DNA of 64,000 bases from Nitrospinaceae bacterium (lineage in GTDB: Bacteria > Nitrospinota > Nitrospinia > Nitrospinales > VA-1). Shown one piece after another: positions 25,504 to 36,758 of the stretch; positions within the stretch are counted from its first letter, which is position 1; the number at the start of each line of letters is the position of its first letter. Position numbers and translations under genes: made by a program. Below the pieces are notes generated by a model. It was not told where the DNA came from. It did no database searches and worked only from the letters and a program-made list of their open reading frames with translations. The stretch spans positions 62,001 through 126,000 of the forward strand of contig JAJDAZ010000026.1 in NCBI GenBank assembly GCA_029261595.1, in the 5' to 3' direction.

Positions 25504-25902
25504 TTAATTGATCTCTAAATTTTTATATATATTTTTTAACACCACGCAATGAGTCTCCAGTTTTTCGTATTCCAAATCCGCCGATTCGCCGGGTTGCTTT
25601 TCCGAGGCGAGCCGGTAGGACTCTAAAACTTCATTCCAGGGGGTATTATCATCCAGCCAGTTTTTCTCTTCGATCCATTGGAGGCATTGTTCAAAATTTT
25701 CGCAGGAACCACCCTGACCATTTGCCTGGAACCGGATACATTTTAAAGCCATTTCACAGGTGAAACTGAACCGTTGTAACGCGGCGTCCCGGTAATAATC
25801 GGTTTTTTCATTTTTCAAAATTTCTTCAAAACGCTCAATCGTCCATTTAAAATGGGTCAGCAGGATTTCAAGAGACGGTTCCGAAGATTTAGGAGAGTTC
25901 AT
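25504..25902 (-). CDS. HI0074-family nucleotidyltransferase substrate-binding protein
   Basis: The 132-residue all-helical protein matches the HI0074 family: LLTHFKWTIERFEEIL, DYYRDAALQRFSFTCEMALKCIRF, CLQWIEEKNWLDDN and SYRLASE. Members normally pair with a small MNT-type nucleotidyltransferase encoded next door, forming a HEPN/MNT-like module of toxin-antitoxin type. Here no nucleotidyltransferase gene is found on either side, so it is an orphan. It is divergent from the DUF1566 gene. Confidence 0.8.
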   Translation of the reverse strand: MNSPKSSEPSLEILLTHFKWTIERFEEILKNEKTDYYRDAALQRFSFTCEMALKCIRFQANGQGGSCENFEQCLQWIEEKNWLDDNTPWNEVLESYRLASEKQPGESADLEYEKLETHCVVLKNIYKNLEIN

Positions 25903-26111
25903 TGTATTTGGGATTCCCTGACCTTAAATCTGACGGTGGATGAATAAAATATTGCCTGAACCATGATACCCCATTCACGGGGATTAATGTTGCATCATGC
26001 TTTTGGCGCGTAAGAAAAAATGATACTATGAATAATTTTTTAAAAAGTGTTCTTTTTTGAAGTTTAGATTGAAACTTGCTGACTAACCCTTTTGACACCT
26101 TTATATGACCC

Positions 26112-26552
26112 GTGAATGATACCAACCGATTTATCGATAATGGCGATGGAACCGTAACGGATACGGAAAAAAACCTCATGTGGAATAAAACCGATTCCAT
26201 GCAGGATATGAAAAAATGGGTCAATTATCAGGACGGTGCGGATTATGCCCGAAGCCTGAGTGAAAAAAATTTCGCCGGATTTGATAATTGGCGTTTGCCG
26301 ACCCGGGATGAAATAACCACCATTTATGATAAAACCTGGACCATTAAAGACAGGTTTGGAAAAGATATTCATATCCATGAATGTTTTGCTCCGGGAGGAG
26401 GATTTTCCATGATCGCTCAGCAGGTTTCAGGTCGAATGCGGACCTGGGTTTTTAATATCCGCGAAGGAGAATTCACCCAACCGGATGGACTCTGGACGCT
26501 TGCGGAATCCGCCAGGGCCGTAAGGACGATTCATGCGGATGATGCAAAATGA
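26112..26552 (+). CDS. DUF1566 (Lcl C-terminal-like) protein
   Basis: The 146-residue protein shows the DUF1566 pattern: RFIDNGDGTVTDTEKNLMWNKTD, ADYARSLSEKNFAGFDNWRLPTRDEI. Such domains occur in surface or lectin-like proteins of bacteria. No signal peptide is seen, which is unusual, so it may be cytoplasmic. The start is a GTG. It precedes acs by 27 bases on the same strand and may share its transcript, but a functional link is not evident. Confidence 0.78.
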   Translation: MNDTNRFIDNGDGTVTDTEKNLMWNKTDSMQDMKKWVNYQDGADYARSLSEKNFAGFDNWRLPTRDEITTIYDKTWTIKDRFGKDIHIHECFAPGGGFSMIAQQVSGRMRTWVFNIREGEFTQPDGLWTLAESARAVRTIHADDAK

Positions 26553-26579
26553 ACAGCCTATTTAAAGGGAGATCATTGA

Positions 26580-28562
<1,983 letters not shown>

Positions 28563-28629
28563 AACGAAAAGACCGGGAAGTTTTTAAAATTCCGACAGGC
28601 AGGCAATAAAAGACCGAACATTATAAGGA

Positions 28630-28670
28630 TCATGGGGTTGAACGTTTGTTCAACCCCATGATTTCTCACT
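28630..28670 (+). terminator. Terminator-like hairpin after acs
   Basis: A perfect 14-bp stem (TCATGGGGTTGAAC with GTTCAACCCCATGA) with a 4-base loop is followed by a short pyrimidine stretch, ATTTCTC. It lies about 68 bases after the acs stop. Confidence 0.65.
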
Positions 28671-28840
28671 CCACAGTGAAAAGAGAAAGGAACCCCTCCC
28701 CCCCCAATGAGCGTCAAATATTCAAAATGGGAATCTAATTTCTTAGGTTAATGTAAATGATACCATCTTTTTAAAATCTGTCAACTCAAAAGATTTGATT
28801 TTGCTCAGCATATCGGTTTTTGAGATATTTTGGACTAACT

Positions 28841-31279
28841 TTATTGGGAGGAGGTCAGCGAGGTTTTTGGAAAGTCCGGATTTTTTACCCGGATGTTTTG
28901 AGTGGCCAGCAATTGTTTCACTGCTTTTAACCCTTTATGCGATCGGGTTATGAGGGGCTCCAGCTTCAGCGATTCCGTGAATGCCGCTCTGGATTCGGTC
29001 AGTCGGCGCAATTTCAAATAGGCCCAACCCAAACCGGCGTGAGCTTCCGCAAGCTCTGGATGAAAGGTTAAATCTTTTTGAAAATGGCTGACGGCTTGCA
29101 GATAATTCCCTGAATGGTAATAGGCTCTTGCAAGCTTTGTCCTGGCGGTGGTGCTGATCTTCAAGGAATCCTTTCCGGCGCCCTCCATAGCGGTTTCCAT
29201 CACGGGTGGAGAAGCCGGGTCGAAAGCCAGTGCCTGTTCCAAATATTTTATGGCCTGGGCATATTCCTTCATTTGGTAAAAATTATAACCGATTCCCTTA
29301 TGCGCCTCGGCCTTTTCCGGTCTTTCCGCAAGCGAGATCTGAAACATCTCAATGGACCTGGAAAATTTGTTTTTGTGGTAATAAGCCCACCCCAGGCGGT
29401 CATAAACTTGCCAGCCAAAGCGCTGGTTTTCCAGAAAGTTAAAAAACTCGTCCGAAACCACCGAGTCGGGGTCCATGGAGATCGCTTTTAGAAAATATTC
29501 CACAGCAAGGTCGGGCTTACTGTTTTTATAGTGAATCCATCCCATCCCCATATACAAGGAGACCCGTAACGGGTCCACCTGCACCTCGCCCTCAAAATAC
29601 CGGCGCGCCCGATCCGGTTTCCAACTGTGCAGGATGCTCCAGTCCAGTTCCTGATTTTCCTGTTTTTCATCGGGACGATGGTCTTGGATGAATTTCAGAT
29701 AAGTGACGGCGTCCTGATACCTTTTTTGCTGAAAATAGGACAGGCCCATTCCACGGATGGAATCAGATTCAAAGTCGGCATGCTTGCGGGACCGCTTGAA
29801 ATTTTCGAGGGCCAGGTCGAATTGTCCTTTATGATATTGACTCCATCCCAGGCCATTGTATGCGCGGGCAAGTGACCCGGTCAGTTCGGCCACCGGCTTT
29901 CTATATTCGATATAATCGTGATACAGGCGCGCGGACTCTTTATGGTTTTTATGTTTGAATGCCTGATTGGCCCGGTACAGCTCAGGGTCCATGCTTTCTT
30001 CCAACGCCTCACCGCCTGCAAGCACGACTTCGTTTTCCGGGGCCAGTTCCCGGGCTTTATCTAGAAAGTTTCTGGCCGATTCAAAGTTGTTATATCTCAG
30101 GGCAATCATTCCGAGCTGTACATGCGAGCGCGCCCATTTGGGAAACTCTTTTCTCAAGGCTTCATACTTTTCTTCTGCAATCCTTAATTTGTTCCTGTCG
30201 AAATAATACCGGGCGAAAGACGCTTTCTGCATTTTAAAATTTTCAGATTCCTGCAAGCCCTTCACCACCCCAGGAAACTTGGGATAAATTTGCGCCATCC
30301 GCTCAAAAACCTCGTCTGCTTTTTGAATCTCCTTATTTTTGAGATAGCTCCAGGCCAGGCCGTTTTGGGCGTCCAGGGACTGATTCAAATTTTCAGGCAA
30401 ATTTTGAAACGCCTGCAACGCCCTTCGGTACAATCTCTGGCGGTAAAACCTCCAGGCTTCCTCCAATTCCGGGGACGCATTTTCGGTCCGGCCCAAACCC
30501 CATTGCATGCTCAAATATCGGGGACCGTCCACCGACAGGGTGAAAAGTGATAGGGTGTCGGGCGTTTCCGGAAGAACAGGGAAGGAGCTTTCAGATAGTT
30601 TGTCTCCGTCTGTTTGCCAGAAGACCAGTAGGTGTTCAATTTCCTGAGAGTTGTATATTTTTTGGAGATGGGGCAAGGCTTTTTCGGTGTTTTTCTGCTT
30701 GAGATAAATCACCGCCCGGCCCTTGTGAATATCGTATAAATTGACGGGAGAATATTTTTCCGCACTGGCGAACGTGTCCAACGCTTTTTTGTGATTGTTC
30801 ATGCTCAGATAACACCAGCCCATTCCGGCAATCGTGGACGGGTCTCTTGGGTGGATGGCGTGATTGCGCTCAAAGGACCGCAGGGCTTTATCGTATCTGC
30901 CTTGAAAAAAATAGGTCCAGGGCAATAGTTTGAGGGCAGAGGGCTCATCGGGAAATTGCAGGAGCACTTTTTTTAAATAAAACTCCGTTTCAGGATATTC
31001 CTGTAGATGGTAACGGTACCGGGCGGCCTGCAAATCTTTTTGATAGGGTTGGAGCGGGGGAGCCTCGGGCTTCGGAATGAAGTAGGAGGTGGCCTTCTTG
31101 AGAAGGGATGTTTTTTGACTTTTCTCTTTTTCAGGAGAGACGGATTTTTCTATTTTTGGTTTGGGTTTTTTTTCAATTTTGGGAGGGGACGAGGCGCACC
31201 CCGATAAGAAGGCCAGAACCAGAGCCGTCCCCAGTGAAAGTTGCCATTTTGTCAATTTACCTGAATAGAAAATTCGCAT
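28841..31279 (-). CDS. Large TPR-repeat lipoprotein
   Basis: The 812-residue protein begins with a lipoprotein signal (LAFLSGCASS, Cys28), then a Lys/Pro-rich linker, and then a nearly continuous array of about 15 or more TPR-like repeats, for example NGLGWSQYHKGQFDLALENFKRSRKHA and DRLGWAYYHKNKFSRSIEMFQISLAERPEKAEAHKGIGYNF. TPR lipoproteins of this size commonly scaffold envelope assemblies or secretion and polysaccharide export. It is divergent from the SUMF1-fold lipoprotein, so the two may be used together, but this is inference. Confidence 0.82.
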   Translation of the reverse strand: MRIFYSGKLTKWQLSLGTALVLAFLSGCASSPPKIEKKPKPKIEKSVSPEKEKSQKTSLLKKATSYFIPKPEAPPLQPYQKDLQAARYRYHLQEYPETEFYLKKVLLQFPDEPSALKLLPWTYFFQGRYDKALRSFERNHAIHPRDPSTIAGMGWCYLSMNNHKKALDTFASAEKYSPVNLYDIHKGRAVIYLKQKNTEKALPHLQKIYNSQEIEHLLVFWQTDGDKLSESSFPVLPETPDTLSLFTLSVDGPRYLSMQWGLGRTENASPELEEAWRFYRQRLYRRALQAFQNLPENLNQSLDAQNGLAWSYLKNKEIQKADEVFERMAQIYPKFPGVVKGLQESENFKMQKASFARYYFDRNKLRIAEEKYEALRKEFPKWARSHVQLGMIALRYNNFESARNFLDKARELAPENEVVLAGGEALEESMDPELYRANQAFKHKNHKESARLYHDYIEYRKPVAELTGSLARAYNGLGWSQYHKGQFDLALENFKRSRKHADFESDSIRGMGLSYFQQKRYQDAVTYLKFIQDHRPDEKQENQELDWSILHSWKPDRARRYFEGEVQVDPLRVSLYMGMGWIHYKNSKPDLAVEYFLKAISMDPDSVVSDEFFNFLENQRFGWQVYDRLGWAYYHKNKFSRSIEMFQISLAERPEKAEAHKGIGYNFYQMKEYAQAIKYLEQALAFDPASPPVMETAMEGAGKDSLKISTTARTKLARAYYHSGNYLQAVSHFQKDLTFHPELAEAHAGLGWAYLKLRRLTESRAAFTESLKLEPLITRSHKGLKAVKQLLATQNIRVKNPDFPKTSLTSSQ

Positions 31280-31482
31280 ACCTTATCGAGGAGTCCAAAA
31301 TCTATATTCTGTTCTCTATCGGCACAAAATCCGGATTTTTGAGCGCAAATCCAATATATTTAAGGATTTACCCGTATTTTTTGAGGATTTGCCATCCTCC
31401 GGGAGGAATCATAAAACCGGATTCCCGCAATTAAAATTTTTTGTAAACAAACTGCAACGTGTTAATATCTCTCGCTTATCTA

Positions 31483-32427
31483 ATGTCACTTAAAACAATG
31501 CGTTTTCTAATTTTTTTTATATTGAGCCTGCTTCTGGTTTTAGGAGCGGGATGCTCCGGTAACGACGATCGGGAAGAAACCTCCGAAAAGGGTGAATTGT
31601 TCCCTTCAGAATCGGAAGAATCCTCCCCGGATTTAACATCTCCTGCAGAAACGGCGGAAAAGGTGGTTCCCGTCCAATTGTCCCCGGAAGATCAGGAAAA
31701 AGCCAAACTCGCGCCGGAGGGCATGGTCTTTATTAAAGGCGGGTGTTATGTCATGGGCAATGATTATGCCCAGGAAGACGAAAAACCGGAACATGAAGTC
31801 TGCCTCGATGATTTTTACCTGGATAAATACGAGGTGACCCAGGGGCGCTGGGAAAAACTGCTCGGTTTCAATCCCTCCAAGCTCATTGGTCCCGATCATC
31901 CGGTCGAGCAGGTCAATTATGTTGAAGTACAGGAGTTCCTGGAAAAATCCAACGGCCAGTGCCGTCTGCCGACCGAAGCGGAATGGGAGTATGCCGCGAG
32001 GGGAGGGGCGGACGCTCGTTATTTCTGGGGCAATATGATGGACGAAGCCTACGCCTGGTATAAGGACGGGTCAGGCGAAACCACGCATCCCGTGGGGCAG
32101 AAAAAACCCAATCAATACGGTCTCTATGACATGATGGGCAATGTCTGGGAGTGGACGAACGACTGGTACGAGCCCTACTACCAGATACGGGAAAAGAAAA
32201 ATCCCAAAGGGCCTGCAACCGGCGAATACAGGGTGATCCGTGGCGGCGCGTTCGATTCTTCGGCAGGGGCCTTACGCATCACCAATCGCATCTGGCTTCA
32301 TCCCAAAAACCGGGTCTTCCCAAAAGTAACCACCTATGGTCAGGCCATCAACGAAGTTTATAATTACATCGGCTTTCGTTGCGCTCAATCCATCTCCAGT
32401 CAGCCTAAGAAAACTTCTGAAGAATAA
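31483..32427 (+). CDS. SUMF1-fold lipoprotein
   Basis: A signal with lipobox (LGAGCSGN) leads into an acidic Ser/Glu-rich linker and then a SUMF1-type domain: MVFIKGGCYVMGND, HEVCLDDFYLDKYEVTQGRWEKL, CRLPTEAEWEYAARGG, YDMMGNVWEWTNDWY, VIRGGAFDSS and IGFRCAQS. The FGE Cys pair is absent, so it is unlikely to activate sulfatases. The ORF track starts at a GTG; ATGs at 31483 or 31498 are both plausible and no clear Shine-Dalgarno decides between them. The gene is divergent from the TPR lipoprotein. A shorter homologue is at 6672. Confidence 0.8.
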   Translation: MSLKTMRFLIFFILSLLLVLGAGCSGNDDREETSEKGELFPSESEESSPDLTSPAETAEKVVPVQLSPEDQEKAKLAPEGMVFIKGGCYVMGNDYAQEDEKPEHEVCLDDFYLDKYEVTQGRWEKLLGFNPSKLIGPDHPVEQVNYVEVQEFLEKSNGQCRLPTEAEWEYAARGGADARYFWGNMMDEAYAWYKDGSGETTHPVGQKKPNQYGLYDMMGNVWEWTNDWYEPYYQIREKKNPKGPATGEYRVIRGGAFDSSAGALRITNRIWLHPKNRVFPKVTTYGQAINEVYNYIGFRCAQSISSQPKKTSEE

Positions 32428-32460
32428 TTGTTCTTCAAAACTTCCTCATTGATAAAAATA

Positions 32461-32487
32461 TGTAGTCAAGAAAGGACCTGACCCCTT
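32461..32487. repeat. Left REP-like inverted repeat flanking an AT-rich gene
   Basis: This 27-base sequence, beginning TGTAGTCAAGAA, matches the inverse complement of 33390-33416 at 24 of 27 positions. Each arm can itself fold as a small hairpin (AAGGGG..CCCCTT in the right arm), as in REP elements. Together they bracket one gene. Confidence 0.7.
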
Positions 32488-32492
32488 CCTCC

Positions 32493-33317
32493 TCATTTGG
32501 GAGGAGTTTGCATCTCCAGGATTTTTTGTTTTTTTAACAGTAAGGATTTTGTAGAAATTCTGTCTATCTTCTTTATCGGAATAATTCTAATACTGTGTGT
32601 TTCATCCTGAAAATCTACGGTATATGCATAACTGTTATTTTGAAAAATATAGCGAAGGTTTGTGGATTTCTGATATTTATTCAAAAATACATAAGGCAAA
32701 GTTGAAATTTTTTTATATGTATCTACCGCTCCAATAAATCCTCCCATATTGTAGGAAAATAATGTAAGCCCATAGATTAAACCTACGAAGAGTATTAATC
32801 TAAATGAACTTAATTCTGGCTTCTTAGACTGAGCCATAATTAGGGTTTTTATACATGCAACGGTTAGGGACAAAGACATAATTGAAATTAGGAATTTTAA
32901 AGTTAATTCTTTTTCTGTCCAATCCCATTTCCACCAAATAAAATTTATAGCGTCAAAAATCAAAATTAAAACCGTGAAAATAACAGCCCATTTAACTATT
33001 GTTTCCGAAAGTATGGTTTTTACAGGATATTTTGAAACAAGAAACCACAAGGAAACACATGTAAAAAAAATTAGGAAAAGGCTGGGGAAAACAGACTTAT
33101 GAAAAATAAGCTTAGTCGGGACCTCCGGAAATAAATAGAGAGCATCAAATTGACTTAAATAACCTGAGGTATATAGACAACCCATTATGAAAAAGAACCC
33201 AGTAAATACCAAAAAAGTGGTTACTAATCCAACAGCCTGCCCATAAAGAGATGGGATGATGTTATTAAAAAGGTTATGGAAATACTCTTCTTTAGGATTT
33301 TTTGATTCTTCTCCCAT
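32493..33317 (-). CDS. Unknown multi-helix membrane protein in AT-rich island
   Basis: I do not recognise this 274-residue protein. It has about six hydrophobic helices, the first near residues 28-55 (LVTTFLVFTGFFFIMGCLYTSG), and a soluble C-terminal part of about 65 residues ending in a beta-like IRIIPIKKIDRIS motif. The gene is visibly more AT-rich than its neighbours and is enclosed by near-identical inverted repeats. The overall layout (several helices, then a short domain with an IP..KI.RI motif) resembles the unrelated-looking protein at 39212. Horizontal acquisition is likely, the role unknown. Confidence 0.65.
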   Translation of the reverse strand: MGEESKNPKEEYFHNLFNNIIPSLYGQAVGLVTTFLVFTGFFFIMGCLYTSGYLSQFDALYLFPEVPTKLIFHKSVFPSLFLIFFTCVSLWFLVSKYPVKTILSETIVKWAVIFTVLILIFDAINFIWWKWDWTEKELTLKFLISIMSLSLTVACIKTLIMAQSKKPELSSFRLILFVGLIYGLTLFSYNMGGFIGAVDTYKKISTLPYVFLNKYQKSTNLRYIFQNNSYAYTVDFQDETHSIRIIPIKKIDRISTKSLLLKKQKILEMQTPPK

Positions 33318-33389
33318 AGCTCAATAGTTTTCATAGGGGTAATTGGGGCGAGAAACTTGACAAGTATATAGGAAGATTGTAATTGAAAA

Positions 33390-33416
33390 AAGGGGTCAAG
33401 CCCCTTCTTGACTACA
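33390..33416. repeat. Right REP-like inverted repeat flanking an AT-rich gene
   Basis: The partner of the repeat at 32461-32487. It contains AAGGGG-TCAAG-CCCCTT, a self-complementary hairpin of REP type, and ends in TTCTTGACTACA followed by a T-run, so it might also act as a terminator-like structure. Confidence 0.7.
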
Positions 33417-33547
33417 TTTTTTAGATAGTGGTCGCGGATCGTGATGACGATTAAATTATCTTCGCAACAAGCAGGACTTAGTCGGTTAAAAACCCATCGA
33501 AAGTTAGTACTCGGTCCAGCGTCACGCTGGCGCCCTCTGCGGAAGAG

Positions 33548-33976
33548 TCAACGGCATTCGTTGCAGATGCCGAACATGTCTAATTTGTGGGAAGTGATGG
33601 TGAAGCCATTGCGGGCGGCGACTTCTTCCTGGAATTTTTCAATCAAAGGATGATTGAATTCGATGATCTTTCCGCATTCGGTGCAGATCATGTGATCGTG
33701 ATGGCTGTGCATGTATTTATGCTCGTAGCGTTTTTGCCCATCTCCAAAATCCAGCTCGGAAGCGAGACCGCTCTGGGTCAGCAGAGCCAGGGTCCGGTAC
33801 ACGGTTGCCAGACCGACCTTGGGTTCTGCGGCCGTGACCAGCTTATATAATTCTTCAGCGCTGACATGTTCCTCATGTTCCAGAAACGCCTTCAGCACCG
33901 CCCGCCGTTGTCGGGTGATCTTTAAATTGTTCTGGGCGATAAAATCTTCCAGAACCTCTAGTTCCTTGCTGGCCAT
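33548..33976 (-). CDS. fur: Fur family transcriptional regulator
   Basis: A metal-responsive repressor of iron uptake and storage genes. The winged-helix DNA-binding region is TRQRRAVLKAFLEHEEHVSAEELY and VGLATVYRTLALLTQSGLA; the metal-binding dimerisation part contains HKYMHSHHDHMICTECGKIIEF and the C-terminal CNEC zinc pair. The 142-residue length is typical of Fur. PerR or Zur cannot be fully excluded from sequence alone. It lies upstream of nothing obvious on the minus strand; hisS is 124 bases to the right in the same direction. Confidence 0.88.
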   Translation of the reverse strand: MASKELEVLEDFIAQNNLKITRQRRAVLKAFLEHEEHVSAEELYKLVTAAEPKVGLATVYRTLALLTQSGLASELDFGDGQKRYEHKYMHSHHDHMICTECGKIIEFNHPLIEKFQEEVAARNGFTITSHKLDMFGICNECR

Positions 33977-34100
33977 TCAAAAATACTCAAAGATTGATTA
34001 AGGTAATGCGTGCGACAATTTAACACGAGGCTTTTCAGAGGTCAACGCTTGTGGATTGGATTTTGTTTTACGGAAAACCGGGTCGGGCTTTGCCGGCGGA

Positions 34101-35366
34101 TCAGGAGTTTGCCAATTGTTCCCGGACGGCTTTCGGTAAATCATTGGCGGGAAGTTCCTGTTGGGAACCGGTTTCCATGTCCTTCAATAAATATTTTCCG
34201 GATTTCAGTTCATTTTCACCGACGATCAGGGAAAACCGTGCAGCGGATTTGTTGGCTTTTCGCATCTGGCTTTTCATACTGCCTCCCGCATAATCCTGAT
34301 CCACGGAAAAGCCTTCTTTGCGCAAATCGTGAATTAATTTGAAGGTGGGTTCTTTGGCCTCATCCCCCAGGCTGACCACAAAAATATCGGGCCGGGATTC
34401 AAGGTCCACTTCCTTGCCAAAAGGTATGACGGATATCAACCGTTCCATTCCCAGCGCAAATCCGAAACAGGGGGTAGGGGGGCCTTCAAACTCCTCCACC
34501 AGGGAATCGTAGCGACCCCCTCCGCAGATTGCGTTTTGCGCTCCCAGCCCGGTGGACACCACTTCAAACGTGGTGCGGGAGTAATAATCCAACCCGCGCA
34601 CCAGCAGTGAGTTCAGAGAATAAGGAGTTCCAGTCGTATCCAGCAGGTTCTGCACCTGTTTGAAGTTGGTCTGGCAGGGTTCGCACAGGTGATCTTTGGT
34701 CTTTGGCAATTCTTTGGCGATTTCCCGATCGCGTTCGACCTTGCAGTCGAGAACCCGCAACGGATTTCGCTCATAACGTTGGTTGCAGTTTTGGCAAAGA
34801 TCGTCCAAATGGGCGCGAATGGCGTCTTTCAGAGTTTCCCGGTATTTGGGCCGGCATTCGGCGCATCCCAGACTATTGATTTGCAGTTCCAGTTCCATCA
34901 AACCCAATTCCCGGAAAAATTCTATCAGCAGGGTCATGACTTCGACATCGACTGCGGGATTGTCGGTTCCCATCGCTTCTATACCGATCTGATAAAACTG
35001 ACGGAACCGCCCGGCCTGCGGGCGTTCGTAGCGAAACATGGGGCCCATATAGTACAGTTTGACGACGGACGGCGGGTTGTACATTTTATGTTCTATATAA
35101 GCCCGCACCACGGACGCGGTGCCTTCCGGACGCAGGGTGATTTGCTCGTCGCTCCGGTCGGTGAAGGTGTACATCTCTTTTTCCACGATGTCTGTGGTCT
35201 CGCCGATGCTTTTGGAAAACAGTGCGGTCTTTTCAAAAATGGGCAGGCGGATTTCCTTAAACCCGTATTTACTGAAGACGTTTCGGGCTATTTCCTCGAC
35301 CCACTGCCATTTTTCAATGTCTCCGGGGAGGATGTCCTTGACGCCGCGAATGCTCTGAATTTTCAT
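34101..35366 (-). CDS. hisS: Histidyl-tRNA synthetase
   Basis: A class II aminoacyl-tRNA synthetase charging tRNA-His. Motif 1 is around RNVFSKYGFKEIRLPIFE, motif 2 is FRYERPQAGRFRQFYQIGIEAMG, the histidine-specific LVRGLDYYSRTTFEVV and GGGRYDSLVEEFEG follow, and motif 3 is CFGFALGMERL. The 421-residue length is normal. It is transcribed from the right; fur follows downstream. Confidence 0.97.
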   Translation of the reverse strand: MKIQSIRGVKDILPGDIEKWQWVEEIARNVFSKYGFKEIRLPIFEKTALFSKSIGETTDIVEKEMYTFTDRSDEQITLRPEGTASVVRAYIEHKMYNPPSVVKLYYMGPMFRYERPQAGRFRQFYQIGIEAMGTDNPAVDVEVMTLLIEFFRELGLMELELQINSLGCAECRPKYRETLKDAIRAHLDDLCQNCNQRYERNPLRVLDCKVERDREIAKELPKTKDHLCEPCQTNFKQVQNLLDTTGTPYSLNSLLVRGLDYYSRTTFEVVSTGLGAQNAICGGGRYDSLVEEFEGPPTPCFGFALGMERLISVIPFGKEVDLESRPDIFVVSLGDEAKEPTFKLIHDLRKEGFSVDQDYAGGSMKSQMRKANKSAARFSLIVGENELKSGKYLLKDMETGSQQELPANDLPKAVREQLANS

Positions 35367-35586
35367 AGTGGGTCTGATGGACTCCCCGCAACGCGAGGAG
35401 GAAAAGTTTAAGGCTGACGTTCGCTTTGCTCACGAGCCCCAAAAAAATGTTTCACGCCGTGAGCAAACTCGTTCTCCGCGTAGGAGTCAGGGTCACGCTT
35501 GCTGGAAGGAGGAATAATTTTATACAAAGCAGGGTTCAGTAAACCATAAACTCATAGCACGTTAATATTTCCCCCCGCGTAGCGGG

Positions 35587-36606
35587 TCAGGCTGATTTTC
35601 CACAATCAGAAGGTGTGGCCAGGTGTTTCTCAGCCATATCTATAATTTCCGTACTGCCAATATAAAGGGGAACGCGTTGATGAATTTCTGTCGGAACCAT
35701 ATCCAGAATATTTTGTTCCCCGGTGGTTGCCCGGCCTCCAGCGTCATTGACGATGAACGCCAAAGGAGCGGCCTCGAATGCGAAGCGCAATTTCCCGTTC
35801 GGATTATTTTTGTCCCGGGGATACATGAAAATTCCGCCCTTCAGCAAAGTCCGGTGGAAATCGGAAACAAGAGTGCCAATATAGCGCAATCGGTAGGGCC
35901 GGTTCGTGGCCTCATCTTTATCTTTTAAATAGTTGATTAAATTTTTCTGTTCCTCGCACCAAATTTCAGTGTTCCCCTCGTTGATGCTGTAAGTGGAACC
36001 CTGTGAGGGAATCTTGATATCCGGATGGGAAAGGAAGAACTCTCCCAGAGAGGGATCAAGCGTGAAGCCGTGTACGCCCCGTCCGGAAGTATACACAAAC
36101 ATGGTGCTGGACCCATATATGACATATCCTGCGGCGACCTGTTGATCTCCCTTTTGCAATAAGTCCTCATCCTCCACTTTATCGCCTGGGGTCTTCTTTT
36201 TGTATACTGAAAATATTGTTCCGATGCCCACGTTGACATCGATGTTGGAAGAACCATCCAGCGGGTCCATCATAAAAATATATTTTCCGGGATTTCTGTC
36301 GGGAGGGATGATAACCGGATATTCCAACTCTTCCGATGTGATCGCGCAAACCGTTTCCGACTGGCCGATGATTTTGGTGAAGGTCATGTCGGCAAACTCG
36401 TCCAGTTTCTGAACCTCTTCTCCCTGGACATTGATTTTCCCGGTCAATCCAAGAATGTCTTCGCCGATGCCCGCCTTGTTTACTTCGAGCGAGACTATTT
36501 TAGAAGCCACCATGATCTCGTTCATCAGGCTGGTGAATTCTCCGGTGGCGCCGGGATTCATTTTTTCCTGCTGGCGGACATGTTGGACTAACGTGGTTCT
36601 TTGCAT
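35587..36606 (-). CDS. fbp: Class I fructose-1,6-bisphosphatase
   Basis: It hydrolyses fructose-1,6-bisphosphate to fructose-6-phosphate in gluconeogenesis or a Calvin-type cycle. The metal site DPLDGSSNIDVN, the phosphate-binding region GTIFSVYKK and the GGKLRF-like NPNGKLRFAFEAAPLAF are present. The 339-residue length fits class I. Being next to hisS and typA gives no pathway clue; with acs and lpd in the window it is consistent with an organism making sugars from small carbon compounds. Confidence 0.96.
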   Translation of the reverse strand: MQRTTLVQHVRQQEKMNPGATGEFTSLMNEIMVASKIVSLEVNKAGIGEDILGLTGKINVQGEEVQKLDEFADMTFTKIIGQSETVCAITSEELEYPVIIPPDRNPGKYIFMMDPLDGSSNIDVNVGIGTIFSVYKKKTPGDKVEDEDLLQKGDQQVAAGYVIYGSSTMFVYTSGRGVHGFTLDPSLGEFFLSHPDIKIPSQGSTYSINEGNTEIWCEEQKNLINYLKDKDEATNRPYRLRYIGTLVSDFHRTLLKGGIFMYPRDKNNPNGKLRFAFEAAPLAFIVNDAGGRATTGEQNILDMVPTEIHQRVPLYIGSTEIIDMAEKHLATPSDCGKSA

Positions 36607-36758
36607 TTAGATCGAACTCTTTTAATTTTGAAATTTGAAGATAGTGGATCGAATCGACCACTCTTAAAGTCGAAGGAAAATTTGGGAGATTTTACCTTAT
36701 TTTAATAAGTACAGCAATGAATTAGACACCCACTAAATTTACCCCCTGAAAAGCCAGG

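Noticed and set aside
32461-33416. Classic insertion sequence
   Set aside because: Inverted repeats are present, but the enclosed gene is a membrane protein and not a transposase, so I report a REP-flanked cassette instead.
34689-35411. 240-codon plus-strand ORF
   Set aside because: Antisense to hisS and without family features.
35425-35586. Possible regulatory hairpins between hisS and fbp
   Set aside because: A 10-bp inverted repeat (TTTGCTCACG/CGTGAGCAAA) and a small CCCGC/GCGGG hairpin are visible, but neither has a T-run or matches a known element.
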